A DNA stretch of 64,000 bases from Gammaproteobacteria bacterium (lineage in GTDB: Bacteria; Pseudomonadota; Gammaproteobacteria; JADZEE01): assembly GCA_020850735.1 (NCBI GenBank), contig JADZEE010000096.1, positions 1 to 64,000 of the forward strand, in the 5' to 3' direction. Made by a program: the position numbers and the translations under genes. This document shows, piece after piece, positions 53,334-63,627 of the stretch; positions within the stretch are counted from its first letter, which is position 1, and every line of letters begins with the position of its first letter. Under the pieces are notes generated by a model, which saw only the letters and a list, made by a program, of their open reading frames with translations, was not told the DNA's origin and did no database searches.

Positions 53334-53546
53334 AACCGCGCAGCCGTCATGGCGCTGGCACGCCAGCCCGGATCGGCGCCTGCGTCGCAGTCGGGGTAAT
53401 CTCAGTATCCAATTGATTACGTGAGGATTTACAGTATTTCAAGGCTGCGGTGCCGGAGTTCGGGGCGGCCACCCGCGGCGGCCCGCCCGGCGACCGGGCT
53501 CGGTCGCTGAGCCCGCGGCTGCGATAGCATCGCGGGCACCGAGGCC

Positions 53547-56500
53547 ATGCTGCACATCCACCAGAGCAATCGTCTCGAGGTTCTGGCCGATCGGCTCGCC
53601 GCCTGGCTGAGCGACGCGCCGGCCGCCCCGCTCGTGGCCGAGCAGGTAATCGTGCCGAGCGCCGGTCTCGGGCGCTGGCTCGCGCTCGCGCTCGCCACCC
53701 GGCTCGGCGTGTGCGCGAACGTGCGTTTTCCGCTGCCGGCGCAGTTCGTGTGGGAAGTGTTCCGCGCCGTGCTCCCGCAGGTTCCCGAGACTTCGCGATT
53801 CGAGCCTGCGGTGCTCGCCTGGCGGATCCTGGCGCAGCTGCCCGAGCTGGCGGCCGATCGCCGCGGCGCGGCGGTGGCGCGTTACCTCGCGCAGGGCGAC
53901 GAGCGCATGTGCTACGAACTCGCCGTCAGGCTCGCCGGGACCTTCGATCAGTACCTCGTCTACCGGCCCGACTGGATCGGGGCCTGGGAACGCGGTGGCT
54001 CGCCCGACGACTGGCAGGCCATGCTGTGGCGGGCGCTCGTACGCGATGGCGACGACGCGCACTGGGCGCGGCTGCAGGCGCGTTTCCAGGCCGCGATCGC
54101 CGGCGCGACCGCGGCGCTGCCGGCCCGCGTGGCGCTGTTCGGCGTATCGACCTTGTCGCCGGCCTACGTGGACGTGCTGGCCCGCATCGGCGCCCACCGT
54201 GACGTGCATCTGTACCTGCTCAACCCCTGCCGCGAGTTCTGGGCCGACATCCTGGCACCCGCCGATCTGGCGCGCCGGGACGTCGTCGACGAGCAGGCCG
54301 GGCATTATGCCGTCGGCAACCCGCTGCTCGCCTCGCTCGGCCGGCAGGGACGCGAGCTGTTCGATCTGCTCGCCGAGCTCGAGGCGGTGGTCGACGACGC
54401 GTTCGTCGATCCGGACCCGACCCGCCTGCTCGGTTGCATCCAGGCCGACATTCTGGACTTGCGCGACCGTGGCCCTCTCGAACGAACGGAGCTGGCCGCC
54501 GGCGACCGTTCGTTGCAGGTGCACGCCTGCCACGGGCCGATGCGCGAGATCGAGGTGTTGCACGATCAGCTGCTCGCCCTGTTCGCGGAGCTGCCCGGGC
54601 TCGAGCCGGGCGACATCCTCGTCATGGCGCCCGATATCGACGCCTACGCTCCCTACATCGATGCCGTGTTCGGCGCGGCGAACGGCGCCCGCTACATTGC
54701 CCACGCCGTCGCCGATCGCAGTCGGCGCGGTCAGAGCGCGGTCATCGACGTGTTCTTCCGGCTGCTGGAGACGGCGTCCGGGCGCTGGTACGCCGACCGT
54801 GTGCTGGCATTGCTCGAGTGTGCGCCGGTGGCGCGCCGGTTCGCGCTCGACGAGGTGGCGATCGATCAGATCCGCGACTGGATCCGCGACACCGGCATCC
54901 GCTGGGGGCGCGATGCCGGGCACCGCGCCGGGCTGGGCCTGCCGCCGTCCGACGCGCACAGCTGGCGCGCCGGCCTGGACCGCCTGCTGCTCGGCTATGC
55001 CCTGCCGGGCGACGGCGCGACCCTGTTCGCGGACATCCTGCCGCACGCGCAGGTCGAAGGCAGCGGCGCCCGCGTGCTGGCCGGTCTCAGCGCGTTTTGC
55101 GCCGCCCTCGCCGAGCTCGGTGAACGCCTCGCGAGCCGCCATCCGGTGACCGGCTGGTGCACGATTCTCGGTGCCGCGGTCGAGGCGTTTCTCGCGCCCG
55201 TGCTCGCCGAGGAGCCGGCCGTGGCGGCGCTGCGCGAGGCGCTGGCCGACCTGCGTCGCGACGTGACCGTGGCCACTCATGACGCCTGCGTCGGTCTGGA
55301 TGTGGTCGTGGCGGCGCTCGAAACGGCACTGGCGCGGCCGCGGCGCGCCACCGGGTTCCCCTCCGGCGCGGTGACCTTCAGCGCCATGGTGCCGATGCGC
55401 AGCATTCCGTTCCGCGTGGTCTGCTTCGTGGGCATGAACGATGGTGCCGTACCGCGCCACCAGCCGCGGCTCGGTTTCGATCGGCTGCAGCAGGATCACC
55501 GCCGCGGGGATCGCTCGCGCCGCGAGGACGATCGCTACCTGTTCCTCGAAGCCCTGCTGTCGGCGCGCGACACCTTCTACCTGAGTTTCGTCGGCCAGGA
55601 TCTGCGCGACAATTCATCGCGGCCACCGTCGGTGCTGGTGGCGGAACTGCTCGATTACGTCGGCCGCGGTTTTGCCATGGCGGGGGCGAGCGCCGCCGGC
55701 GCGGTGCTCGTGCGCCACCCGCTGCAGCCGTTCAGTCGTCGTTATTTCGACGGCGGCGACGACCGGCTGTTCAGCTATGCGGGAGAGCTCGCCAGCGCCG
55801 TGCAGGTGCGCGCAACGCAGGACCTGAGCGCGCCGGCGCCGCTGCTGGCCGATCCGCTGGCGCCGGATGCACAAGCGCACACGCTCGACGTTGCCGATCT
55901 GGTGGGATTCTGGATCAACCCGAGCCGGGCATTTCTGGAGCACCGACTGGCACTGCGGCTCGCGCCCGGCGAGGATGTGCTCGAGCACGACGAGCCTTTC
56001 ACACTCGCGGGGCTCGCGCGCTGGCGTTGCGAGGACGCGCTGATCAATCTGCTCGACGCGGGTCGCAGCATCGAAGAGGCCGAGCGCGTGCTCGCGGCAC
56101 GGGGCCTGCTGCCGCACGGTGCCATCGGCCACGCGCAGTACGACGCCGCGGTCATCGACATGCAGGGTCTGGCCGCACGTATCGACGCGGCACGCACGGG
56201 CGAGCGCCTGGCGCCGCAGGCAGTGGCGCTCGATCTCGGCACGCTGCGTGTGGAGGGAGAACTCGGGGGTCTGAGCCGTGGCGGACTGACGGCATGGCGC
56301 CCGGCGGGGCTCGGCGGCCGGCATTATCTCGATCTCTGGCTGCGCCACCTGCTGCTGAATGCGGTCGAGCTGCCGGGGATCGAGGGTCGCAGCCGCTTCG
56401 TGGCCCGTGACCGCGTGCTGGTGCTCGAACCGCTGGCGGCACCGGTGGCGCGCGCCGAGCTCGAGCGGCTCGCCGCGCTGTATCGCGACGGTCTCACGCG

Positions 56501-56741
56501 CCCGCTGCCGTTGTTTGCCGCGAGCTCGCTCGCCTACGCGCGCTGCGTGCGGGCGGGTAAGGCCGATCCGCTGCGCGCCGCGCGACGCGAATGGACGAGC
56601 GATTTCGGGCGCGGCGAGGACCAGGACCCCTGGCATCGTTACGTGTATCGCGGCATCGATCCCCTGGGCGCGGAGTTCGAGCATCTGGCGTGCGCCGTGT
56701 TCGGGCCGTTGCTCGACTGTGTCCGTCCCGACCGGGCGTGA
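53547..56741 (+). CDS. recC: Exodeoxyribonuclease V subunit RecC, 1064 aa
   Basis: Full-length RecC: the N-terminus reads HIHQSNRLEVLADRLA, with VPSAGLGRWLALALA and NVRFPLPAQFVWEVFR shortly after, and a middle with VTFSAMVPMRSIPFRVVCFVGMNDGAVPR and FLEALLSARDTFYLSFVGQD. RecC recognises Chi in the RecBCD enzyme. The length is close to the E. coli protein (1122). The ATG at 53547 fits the conserved N-terminus. Its stop is 12 bp before a HisC-like gene, not recB, which is unusual for this operon. Confidence 0.93.
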   Translation: MLHIHQSNRLEVLADRLAAWLSDAPAAPLVAEQVIVPSAGLGRWLALALATRLGVCANVRFPLPAQFVWEVFRAVLPQVPETSRFEPAVLAWRILAQLPELAADRRGAAVARYLAQGDERMCYELAVRLAGTFDQYLVYRPDWIGAWERGGSPDDWQAMLWRALVRDGDDAHWARLQARFQAAIAGATAALPARVALFGVSTLSPAYVDVLARIGAHRDVHLYLLNPCREFWADILAPADLARRDVVDEQAGHYAVGNPLLASLGRQGRELFDLLAELEAVVDDAFVDPDPTRLLGCIQADILDLRDRGPLERTELAAGDRSLQVHACHGPMREIEVLHDQLLALFAELPGLEPGDILVMAPDIDAYAPYIDAVFGAANGARYIAHAVADRSRRGQSAVIDVFFRLLETASGRWYADRVLALLECAPVARRFALDEVAIDQIRDWIRDTGIRWGRDAGHRAGLGLPPSDAHSWRAGLDRLLLGYALPGDGATLFADILPHAQVEGSGARVLAGLSAFCAALAELGERLASRHPVTGWCTILGAAVEAFLAPVLAEEPAVAALREALADLRRDVTVATHDACVGLDVVVAALETALARPRRATGFPSGAVTFSAMVPMRSIPFRVVCFVGMNDGAVPRHQPRLGFDRLQQDHRRGDRSRREDDRYLFLEALLSARDTFYLSFVGQDLRDNSSRPPSVLVAELLDYVGRGFAMAGASAAGAVLVRHPLQPFSRRYFDGGDDRLFSYAGELASAVQVRATQDLSAPAPLLADPLAPDAQAHTLDVADLVGFWINPSRAFLEHRLALRLAPGEDVLEHDEPFTLAGLARWRCEDALINLLDAGRSIEEAERVLAARGLLPHGAIGHAQYDAAVIDMQGLAARIDAARTGERLAPQAVALDLGTLRVEGELGGLSRGGLTAWRPAGLGGRHYLDLWLRHLLLNAVELPGIEGRSRFVARDRVLVLEPLAAPVARAELERLAALYRDGLTRPLPLFAASSLAYARCVRAGKADPLRAARREWTSDFGRGEDQDPWHRYVYRGIDPLGAEFEHLACAVFGPLLDCVRPDRA

Positions 56742-56753
56742 GGTAAGACGACC

Positions 56754-57863
56754 ATGCAAGCGCAACTGCCGCTCACCGATCTCGTGGCCGCACTGCCCGC
56801 CACCGTGCCGTTCAAGGGACCCGAGGCGATCGAACGCGAACGCGGGCGGGCCTTTCGCGTACGCCTGGGTGCCAACGAGAGCGCGTTCGGGATCGCGCCC
56901 GCGGCGCGCGCGGCCATGATCGAGGCCGTCGGGCGGGTGTCCTGGTACGGCGATCCGGACGGTCAGGAGCTGCGTGCGGCGCTCGCCGCCCGGCACGGCG
57001 TGACGAGCGCCGAGATCTGCCTGGGCGCGGGTATCGACGAGCTGCTCGGTCTGCTGGTGCGCGCGACCGTGGCCGCGGGTACGCCGGTGGTCACCTCGCA
57101 CGGCGGCTACCCGACGTTCAACTTCCACGTGCACGGCTTCGGCGGCCGCCTGGAGGCGGTGCCATACCGTGACGACCACAACGATCTGGAGGCGCTCGCC
57201 GCGGCGGTGCGGCGCGTACGCGCGCCGCTCGTCTATCTGGCCAATCCGGACAATCCGACCGGCACCTGGCACGAGCGTGCGGCGCTGGAGGCGTTCATGA
57301 CGGCACTGCCGCCGCGCTGCCTGCTGATCCTCGACGAGGCTTACATCGACTTCGCTCCTGCCGCCGCGTACGTGCCGGTCAGCACCGCCGATCCGCGCGT
57401 GGTGCGGATGCGGACGTTTTCCAAGGCGCACGGGATGGCCGGGGCGCGCATCGGCTATGCGATCGCCGCGCGCGAGGTCGTGTGCGCCCTCGACCGGATC
57501 CGCAACCACTTCGGTGTCAACCGCATCGCGCAGGCCGGCGCGCTCGCTTCCCTGCGTGAACAGGACTTCGTCGCCGGCGTGGTGCAGGCCGTGGCCGCGG
57601 GCCGTGCGCACTACGCCGCACTCGCCGATCGGCTCGGGCTCGCGACCTTGCCCTCGGCCACCAATTTCGTCGCCATGGACGCCGGCAGCGGCGCGCGTGC
57701 GCTATGCCTGCTGGAGCGGCTCGAGACGCACGGCGTGTTCGTGCGCAGGCCGGCGGTGGCGCCGCTCGATCGCTGCATTCGGGTGACGGTGGGTACGCCG
57801 GCCGAACGGGCGTGCTTCGCCGAGCGGCTCGCCGTGGCGCTGGCGCAGATCGACGCCCGGTGA
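56754..57863 (+). CDS. HisC-like class I/II aminotransferase, 369 aa
   Basis: PLP aminotransferase with LGANESAFGIAP, GAGIDELLGLL, ANPDNPTGTWHE, LDEAYIDFAP and the PLP lysine in RTFSKAHGMAGARIGY, so it is HisC-like but clearly different from the HisC at 44.9 kb. Alternatives are an aromatic- or threonine-phosphate-type enzyme. It lies between recC (12 bp gap) and recB, whose GTG overlaps its TGA, so it is inside the recombination operon. Why is not evident. Confidence 0.82.
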   Translation: MQAQLPLTDLVAALPATVPFKGPEAIERERGRAFRVRLGANESAFGIAPAARAAMIEAVGRVSWYGDPDGQELRAALAARHGVTSAEICLGAGIDELLGLLVRATVAAGTPVVTSHGGYPTFNFHVHGFGGRLEAVPYRDDHNDLEALAAAVRRVRAPLVYLANPDNPTGTWHERAALEAFMTALPPRCLLILDEAYIDFAPAAAYVPVSTADPRVVRMRTFSKAHGMAGARIGYAIAAREVVCALDRIRNHFGVNRIAQAGALASLREQDFVAGVVQAVAAGRAHYAALADRLGLATLPSATNFVAMDAGSGARALCLLERLETHGVFVRRPAVAPLDRCIRVTVGTPAERACFAERLAVALAQIDAR

Positions 57864-60800
57864 GCACGGCCCGCACCGAGCCCGTGCTCGCCGCGCCGCT
57901 GAGCGGCGTGCAGCTCATCGAAGCCAGTGCGGGCACGGGCAAGACGTGGACCATCGCCGGCCTGTACCTGCGCCTGGTGCTCGAGCAGCACCGCCACTGC
58001 GAGGACATTCTGGTGGTCACCTTCACGGACGCGGCGACCGCGGAGCTGCGCGAGCGCATCCGGGCGCGGCTGGTCGCGGCCCGCGCCGCGCTGGTTGCCG
58101 GCACGAGCGCCGATCCGCTGCTGGCGGTCCTGGCCGCGCGCGCGGGCGGTGATCCGGCCGTACTCGCGCACGTCGGCAACGCCATCCGCGCGTTCGACGA
58201 GGCCGCCATACACACCATTCACGGTTTCTGTGCCCGCGTGCTGGGTGACGGCGCATTCGAGGCGGCGCTGCCGTTCGCGACCGAGCTGGTCGCGGACGAG
58301 ACGGCGTTGATGAACGAGATCGCCGCCGACTTCTGGCGCCGGGAGATGGATACGGTCCATCCGGTATTCGCCACGTACGCGACCGCGCGCGGCTACTCGC
58401 CGCAGCGCCTGTGCAGCGCCGTGCGCGGCTATACGGCGAAGCCGCTGCTCGAGCTGCGCGGTGCGGCCGCCGCCGACCGCGATGCCGCCGCCGCGGCGGT
58501 GCAGCGCATCCACACCGAGCTGCGCGCGCTGTGGGCCGCGGACGGCCCGGCCGTCACCAGCCTGCTCGCCACCGATCCCGGCCTCAATCACAGGAGCTAC
58601 GCGCCACGGCACGTGACAATGTGGTGCGCGCAGTTGCAGCAACTGCTCGATGCCGCGGATCCGATCGGGCTCGCCGGTTTCGAGCACCTCGATCGCTACA
58701 CCCCCGCGGGCCTGGCCGACAAGGCCAGCGGCCGGGCGCCGCTGCCCGAACACCGCTTCTTTTCGTTGTGTGAACAATTCGTACGGCACGTCCGCGGGCT
58801 CGCCGCGGGACTGAAATCGCTCGAACGCGAGTTCCTGCACTGGTGCAACGCCGAGCTGGCCGCGCGCAAGCGGCGCGCCCGCCAGCAATCCTACGACGAT
58901 CAGCTGCTCGGTCTGTACACCGCGCTGCACGGCGCCGGCGGCGGCGCGCTCGCCGCGCGCATCCGCGCGCGCCATCCGGTCGCGCTCATCGACGAATTCC
59001 AGGACACCGATCCGCTGCAGTACGCCATCTTCAGCGCGATTTACGGCGCGCCGGCCGCTGATGGGGCGCTGTTCATGGTCGGCGATCCGAAACAGGCGAT
59101 TTACAGCTTCCGTGGCGCCGACGTGTTCACTTACCTGGCAGGACGACAGGCGGCCACGCGCACGCACGCCCTGCAGCAGAACTGGCGTTCGAGCGCACCG
59201 CTGGTGGGCGCGTTCAACACCCTGTTCTCGCGTCCCGCCGAGCCGTTCCTGATCGGGCAGGTGCGTTACGTCGAGCTCGAGGCGGCACGTGCGGGCGGCC
59301 AGGCGCTCGTGGTCGACGGCGATCCGCCGGCACCCCTGGTGTTGTGGCAGCTGCCCCGCCGGGACGACGCCAGGAGCTGGGGCAAGGGTGAGGCGGCGGA
59401 TTTCGCCGCCGCGGCCACCGCGACCGAGATCGTGCGCCTGCTCGCCGCGGGACGCGCCGGGCGGGCGCGGCTCGGCGACCGGGTGCTCGGCGGCGGCGAC
59501 ATCGCCGTGCTCGTGCGCTCGCATCGCGAAGGCGCGCTGGTCCGGCGTGCGCTGCGCGCACGCGGCGTCGCGACCGTGGAGCTCGGCCGTGAGAACGTGT
59601 TCGATTCGGTCGAGGCGCTGGAGCTCGAGATCGTGCTGCTCGCGGTCGCCGCGCCGGCGCGCGACGCGCTCGTGCGCGCCGCGCTCGGGACGCAAATCGC
59701 CGGTATCGACGGCGCCGGTATTGCGGCACTGCTCGCGGACGAGACGGGCTGGCAGCGCTGGAGCGACCGTTTCCATCGCCTGCACGGTCTGTGGCGCGTA
59801 CACGGTTTCATGCGCATGTTCGTCGCGCTCGACCAGGAGCTGGCGATGACGGCGCGCGCGTTGCGCCAGCTCGACGGCGAGCGGCGCATCACCAATCTGC
59901 GCCACCTGGCCGAGTTGCTGCAGCGTGAGGAGAGCGTCGCCCACGCCGGCATGGAATCGCTGCTCGAGTGGTACAGCGGCCGGCTGGCTGCCGAGCGACC
60001 TCAGGACGAAGAGGAACAGCTGCGCCTCGAAAGCGACGAGAACCTGGTGCGTATCGTCACCGTGCACCGATCCAAGGGGCTCGAATACCCGGTGGTGTTC
60101 TGCCCGTTCCTGTGGGGCGCGCTGAAAACGGCGCCGCCCGAAGCCAATTTCGTCTGGCACGATCCGGATGCCGGCCTGCGCGCGGTCCTGGACATGGGCA
60201 GCGACGAACGCCCGCGGGCACTGGAATGCAAGCGTCGTGAGGATTTCGCCGAGTCGCTGCGCCTGTTCTACGTGGCGCTGACGCGCAGCGTCGAGCGCTG
60301 CTATCTGCTGTGGGGTCACGTCGACGCGGCATCGACGTCGGCGGCGGCCTGGTTCCTGTTGCCGCCACCGGATCCGGGCGAGGATCCGATTGCGGCGCTG
60401 GCGATCCACGTCGACGGGCTCGGCGACGCCGGTCAGCGCGCGGCACTGGCCGGGCTCGCGGCCACGCGCGCCGACGCGATCAGGCTCGCCGAGCCGGCGG
60501 TCGACAACGTCGGGTTCGACACCGGTCCGGCGCCGGCCGGGCGCTACCGCAGCCGGCGCAGCGACGCCCGCGTGCCGGCACCCTGGCGGGTCACGAGTTT
60601 CAGCGCGCTCGCGACCGGCGCCGAGACCCTGGTCGACCTGCCCGATCACGACGCCGTGGCCGGCGTCGCCGGCGACGGGCCCGGCGAAGGCGTGCGTGGC
60701 ATCTACGCCTTCCCGCGTGGCGCCCGTGCGGGCAGTTGCCTGCACGCCATCCTCGAACGGCTGGACTTCACGGCCACGACGCCGCAGGCGCACGCCGCGC

Positions 60801-61444
60801 AGGTGGAGCACGTGCTCGATAGCTACGGCTTCGAGCGTGACTGGACCGCACTGCTGTGCCGGCATCTGCACGGCGTATTCGCGACCGCGCTCGATGCGAC
60901 CGGCCTGCGGCTGGCGGACGTCGGGCGTGACCAGCGGCTCGACGAGCTCGAGTTTCACTACCCGATTGCGCGCCTGAGCGATCGGGCGCTCAGACGTGTG
61001 CTCGACGCGGCGGACGTGCCGCTGCCGCAACTCTTCGCGCAGGCGAGCGCACGGTTGCAAATCGCGCCGCTGCACGGGTACATGAAGGGCTACATCGATC
61101 TCGTGTTCGCGGCCGGCGGGCGCTACTACCTGGTCGACTACAAGTCCAACTGGCTCGGCGCCGATGTCGCGGATTACGGCGCCGAGCGTCTGCCCGCTGC
61201 CATGGCGCGCGAGCATTACTACCTGCAGTACCTCGTCTACACCGTGGCGCTGCATCGCTATCTGCGCCGGCGTCTGGCGCACTACGACTACGACACGCAC
61301 ATGGGCGGCGCCTATTACCTGTTCCTGCGCGGCATGCAAGCCGAGCGCGGACCGGCGAGCGGGGTGTTTCATGCGCGCCCGTCGCGCGCGCTGGTCGAGT
61401 CGCTGGATGCGCTGCTGGCCGGCAACGGGGAGCGCGCCGGATGA
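57860..61444 (+). CDS. recB: Exodeoxyribonuclease V subunit RecB, 1194 aa
   Basis: UvrD-type helicase with a C-terminal nuclease: Walker A IEASAGTGKTWTIAGLY, DEFQDTDPLQYAIF, GDPKQAIYSFRGADVFTY, TVHRSKGLEYPVVFCP, and at the C-terminus HGYMKGYIDLVF plus the nuclease motif LVDYKSNWLG (D-x-K intact). It has 1194 residues against 1180 in E. coli. The GTG start at 57860 overlaps the stop of the aminotransferase gene (GTGA); upstream in-frame codons lie in that gene. Its stop overlaps the recD ATG (ATGA). Confidence 0.95.
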   Translation: MSTARTEPVLAAPLSGVQLIEASAGTGKTWTIAGLYLRLVLEQHRHCEDILVVTFTDAATAELRERIRARLVAARAALVAGTSADPLLAVLAARAGGDPAVLAHVGNAIRAFDEAAIHTIHGFCARVLGDGAFEAALPFATELVADETALMNEIAADFWRREMDTVHPVFATYATARGYSPQRLCSAVRGYTAKPLLELRGAAAADRDAAAAAVQRIHTELRALWAADGPAVTSLLATDPGLNHRSYAPRHVTMWCAQLQQLLDAADPIGLAGFEHLDRYTPAGLADKASGRAPLPEHRFFSLCEQFVRHVRGLAAGLKSLEREFLHWCNAELAARKRRARQQSYDDQLLGLYTALHGAGGGALAARIRARHPVALIDEFQDTDPLQYAIFSAIYGAPAADGALFMVGDPKQAIYSFRGADVFTYLAGRQAATRTHALQQNWRSSAPLVGAFNTLFSRPAEPFLIGQVRYVELEAARAGGQALVVDGDPPAPLVLWQLPRRDDARSWGKGEAADFAAAATATEIVRLLAAGRAGRARLGDRVLGGGDIAVLVRSHREGALVRRALRARGVATVELGRENVFDSVEALELEIVLLAVAAPARDALVRAALGTQIAGIDGAGIAALLADETGWQRWSDRFHRLHGLWRVHGFMRMFVALDQELAMTARALRQLDGERRITNLRHLAELLQREESVAHAGMESLLEWYSGRLAAERPQDEEEQLRLESDENLVRIVTVHRSKGLEYPVVFCPFLWGALKTAPPEANFVWHDPDAGLRAVLDMGSDERPRALECKRREDFAESLRLFYVALTRSVERCYLLWGHVDAASTSAAAWFLLPPPDPGEDPIAALAIHVDGLGDAGQRAALAGLAATRADAIRLAEPAVDNVGFDTGPAPAGRYRSRRSDARVPAPWRVTSFSALATGAETLVDLPDHDAVAGVAGDGPGEGVRGIYAFPRGARAGSCLHAILERLDFTATTPQAHAAQVEHVLDSYGFERDWTALLCRHLHGVFATALDATGLRLADVGRDQRLDELEFHYPIARLSDRALRRVLDAADVPLPQLFAQASARLQIAPLHGYMKGYIDLVFAAGGRYYLVDYKSNWLGADVADYGAERLPAAMAREHYYLQYLVYTVALHRYLRRRLAHYDYDTHMGGAYYLFLRGMQAERGPASGVFHARPSRALVESLDALLAGNGERAG

Positions 61445-63354
61445 GCGCGGCGGACACCGGCGGCATGCTGGCGGCGCTCGTGACACGGGGCGGCGGCGCG
61501 GGTTTCTCGGCACTGGACGTGGAATTCGCGCGACTCATGCACCGGCTCGGCGGTGACGAGGACGGGGCGGTCGCGCTCGCCGCCGCGTGCGTCAGTCGCG
61601 CCACGGCGGCCGGCCACGTGTGCGTCGGTTTGGGTGCGCTGGCGGGCCGGCTGGTGGTCGCGGGCGAAGACCCGGGCGTGCGCGCACCGGCGTTGGGGGC
61701 GTGGCGCGAGCGGCTGCTGGCGAGCCGGGTGTGTGGCGGCCCGGGGGCCTGTACACCCCTGGTGCTGGACGCGAGCGACCGTTTGTACCTGCAGCGCTAC
61801 TGGCGCTACGAGGACGAGGTCGCCGAGGCCCTGCTGGGCCGTGCCGCCGGCGACCCGGAAGCGGTCGACCTCGATCGGCTCGGCGCCGATCTGGCACGCC
61901 TGTTTCCGGCCGGCGGCGACACGGGTGGCGGCGCGCAGAAAATCGCCGCCGCGGTGGCGGTTCTCAAGCGCCTGGCGATCGTCTCCGGTGGGCCCGGCAC
62001 CGGCAAGACGAGCACCGTCATCCGCGTCCTCGCGGCCCTGCTCGCACAACCGGGGGCGCAGACCTTGCGCATCGCACTCGCCGCGCCCACCGGCAAGGCG
62101 GCCAACCGGCTGCAGGAGGCGGTGCGGGCGGGACGTGAGCTGCTCGACGTGCCCGCGCACGTGCGCGCCGCCATCCCCGTCGATGCGGCGACGCTGCACC
62201 GCCTGCTCGGTGCGCGCCCGCGTTCGGTGTATTTCCGCCACGATCGCGATCACCTGCTGCCGGTCGACGTACTGATCGTCGACGAGGCGTCGATGATCGA
62301 TCTCGCGCTGACGGCGAAATTGCTGCGGGCGCTGCCCGCGCATGCGCGGCTGGTGTTGCTCGGCGACCGCGATCAGCTCGCTTCGGTCGAAGCCGGTGCC
62401 GTCCTCGGCGAGATCTGCGCCGGGCGGAGCGCGTGGAGCGAGTCCCTGCGAGCGCGCCTCGAGCGCGTCGTCGGCGCGCCGCTGCCGCCGTCGGCGGTGT
62501 CGGCGACGTCGCTCTCCGAATCGGTGGTGCTGCTCGAGCGCAGCTACCGCTTCGGCGACGACTCCGGCATCGGCCGCCTCGCGCGCTGCGTGAATGCGGC
62601 CGACGCCGAGGGTGCGCTCGCGCTGCTGGGCGCCGGTGCCAGCGCCGATCTCGCCTGGGTGGCGCGAGATGACGGTTCGCTGGCGACGCGGATCGTGGCC
62701 GGCTTCAGGGAGTACCTGGAATGCGTGCAGGCCGGTGCCGAGCCGCGGACGGTGTTCGCGGCCTTCGACCGTTTCCGGGTCCTGTGCGCCCACCGCCACG
62801 GTCCCGCCGGCGCCGAAGCGATCAATGCGGCCAGCCTCGCGGCGCTGCAGGGGGCAGGGCTGGTCGATGCGCATGAGCCCTGGTACGCGGGCCGGCCGGT
62901 GATGATCGGCGAGAACGATTACGAGCTCGGACTGTTCAACGGCGACGTCGGCGTCGTGCTCGCGGATCCGGCCGCGGGCGGGGAGCTGCGGGTGACCTTC
63001 GAATCGGCGCACGGACAGCTGCGCCGCCTCGCGCCGGCGCGCCTGCCCGCCCACGAGCCCGCGTTCGCGCTGACGGTGCACAAGGCGCAGGGCTCCGAGT
63101 TCGACGAGATCGTGCTGCTGCTGCCCCGCGCGCCGTCCCCGGTGCTCACCCGCGAGCTGCTCTACACCGCGATCACGCGCGCGCGCCGGCGGGTGGAGAT
63201 CCGGGCCGAGGAAGCGGTACTGCGCGCGGCGATCGCGCGGCGGGTGGAGCGTGTATCCGGGCTGCGGGATCGGCTCTGGCCAGCGGCGCCGCCCGGCGCC
63301 GTGGCCGGCGCGCCCAGGGCCGGCGACAGCGGACCGGCTCCCGGGCGCGCGTGA
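61441..63354 (+). CDS. recD: Exodeoxyribonuclease V subunit RecD, 637 aa
   Basis: Superfamily 1 5'-3' helicase: Walker A SGGPGTGKTSTVIRVLAAL, DEASMIDLALTAKLL, GDRDQLASVEAGAVLGEIC, and TVHKAQGSEFDEIVLLLP with YTAITRARRRVEI at the C-terminus. The family is about 600 residues. The ATG overlaps the recB stop. The last 50 residues are Arg/Ala/Pro-rich and less conserved. It is the third subunit of RecBCD in this operon. Confidence 0.94.
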   Translation: MSAADTGGMLAALVTRGGGAGFSALDVEFARLMHRLGGDEDGAVALAAACVSRATAAGHVCVGLGALAGRLVVAGEDPGVRAPALGAWRERLLASRVCGGPGACTPLVLDASDRLYLQRYWRYEDEVAEALLGRAAGDPEAVDLDRLGADLARLFPAGGDTGGGAQKIAAAVAVLKRLAIVSGGPGTGKTSTVIRVLAALLAQPGAQTLRIALAAPTGKAANRLQEAVRAGRELLDVPAHVRAAIPVDAATLHRLLGARPRSVYFRHDRDHLLPVDVLIVDEASMIDLALTAKLLRALPAHARLVLLGDRDQLASVEAGAVLGEICAGRSAWSESLRARLERVVGAPLPPSAVSATSLSESVVLLERSYRFGDDSGIGRLARCVNAADAEGALALLGAGASADLAWVARDDGSLATRIVAGFREYLECVQAGAEPRTVFAAFDRFRVLCAHRHGPAGAEAINAASLAALQGAGLVDAHEPWYAGRPVMIGENDYELGLFNGDVGVVLADPAAGGELRVTFESAHGQLRRLAPARLPAHEPAFALTVHKAQGSEFDEIVLLLPRAPSPVLTRELLYTAITRARRRVEIRAEEAVLRAAIARRVERVSGLRDRLWPAAPPGAVAGAPRAGDSGPAPGRA

Positions 63355-63627
63355 TACGCTGCGTATGCGCGAGGGGAGCAACGTATCGTTCACGACCGCG
63401 CGGGGGACTTCGACCGGACAGGCAGTGAACAGGGCAATACCCAGAGGCAGGACCGAAGCGGCTTCGCCGAACCGGACGTTACCTCCCGGCAAGGCCTGCG
63501 CTCGTCGCGTACCGACCCGCCGGTTCACCGAGCGGCACACTGCGGGCGCGAGTCGTGCGCGTGACCTCCCACCGAACGCCCGCCCATCCCACACGCTCAC
63601 GGGTCGCCTCCCCGAGGGATCCCGGCC

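Noticed and set aside
53717-53727. GAACGTGCGTT as a third copy of the activator dyad
   Set aside because: The spacer is 2 instead of 3 bases and it lies inside the recC coding sequence, so it is probably coincidental.
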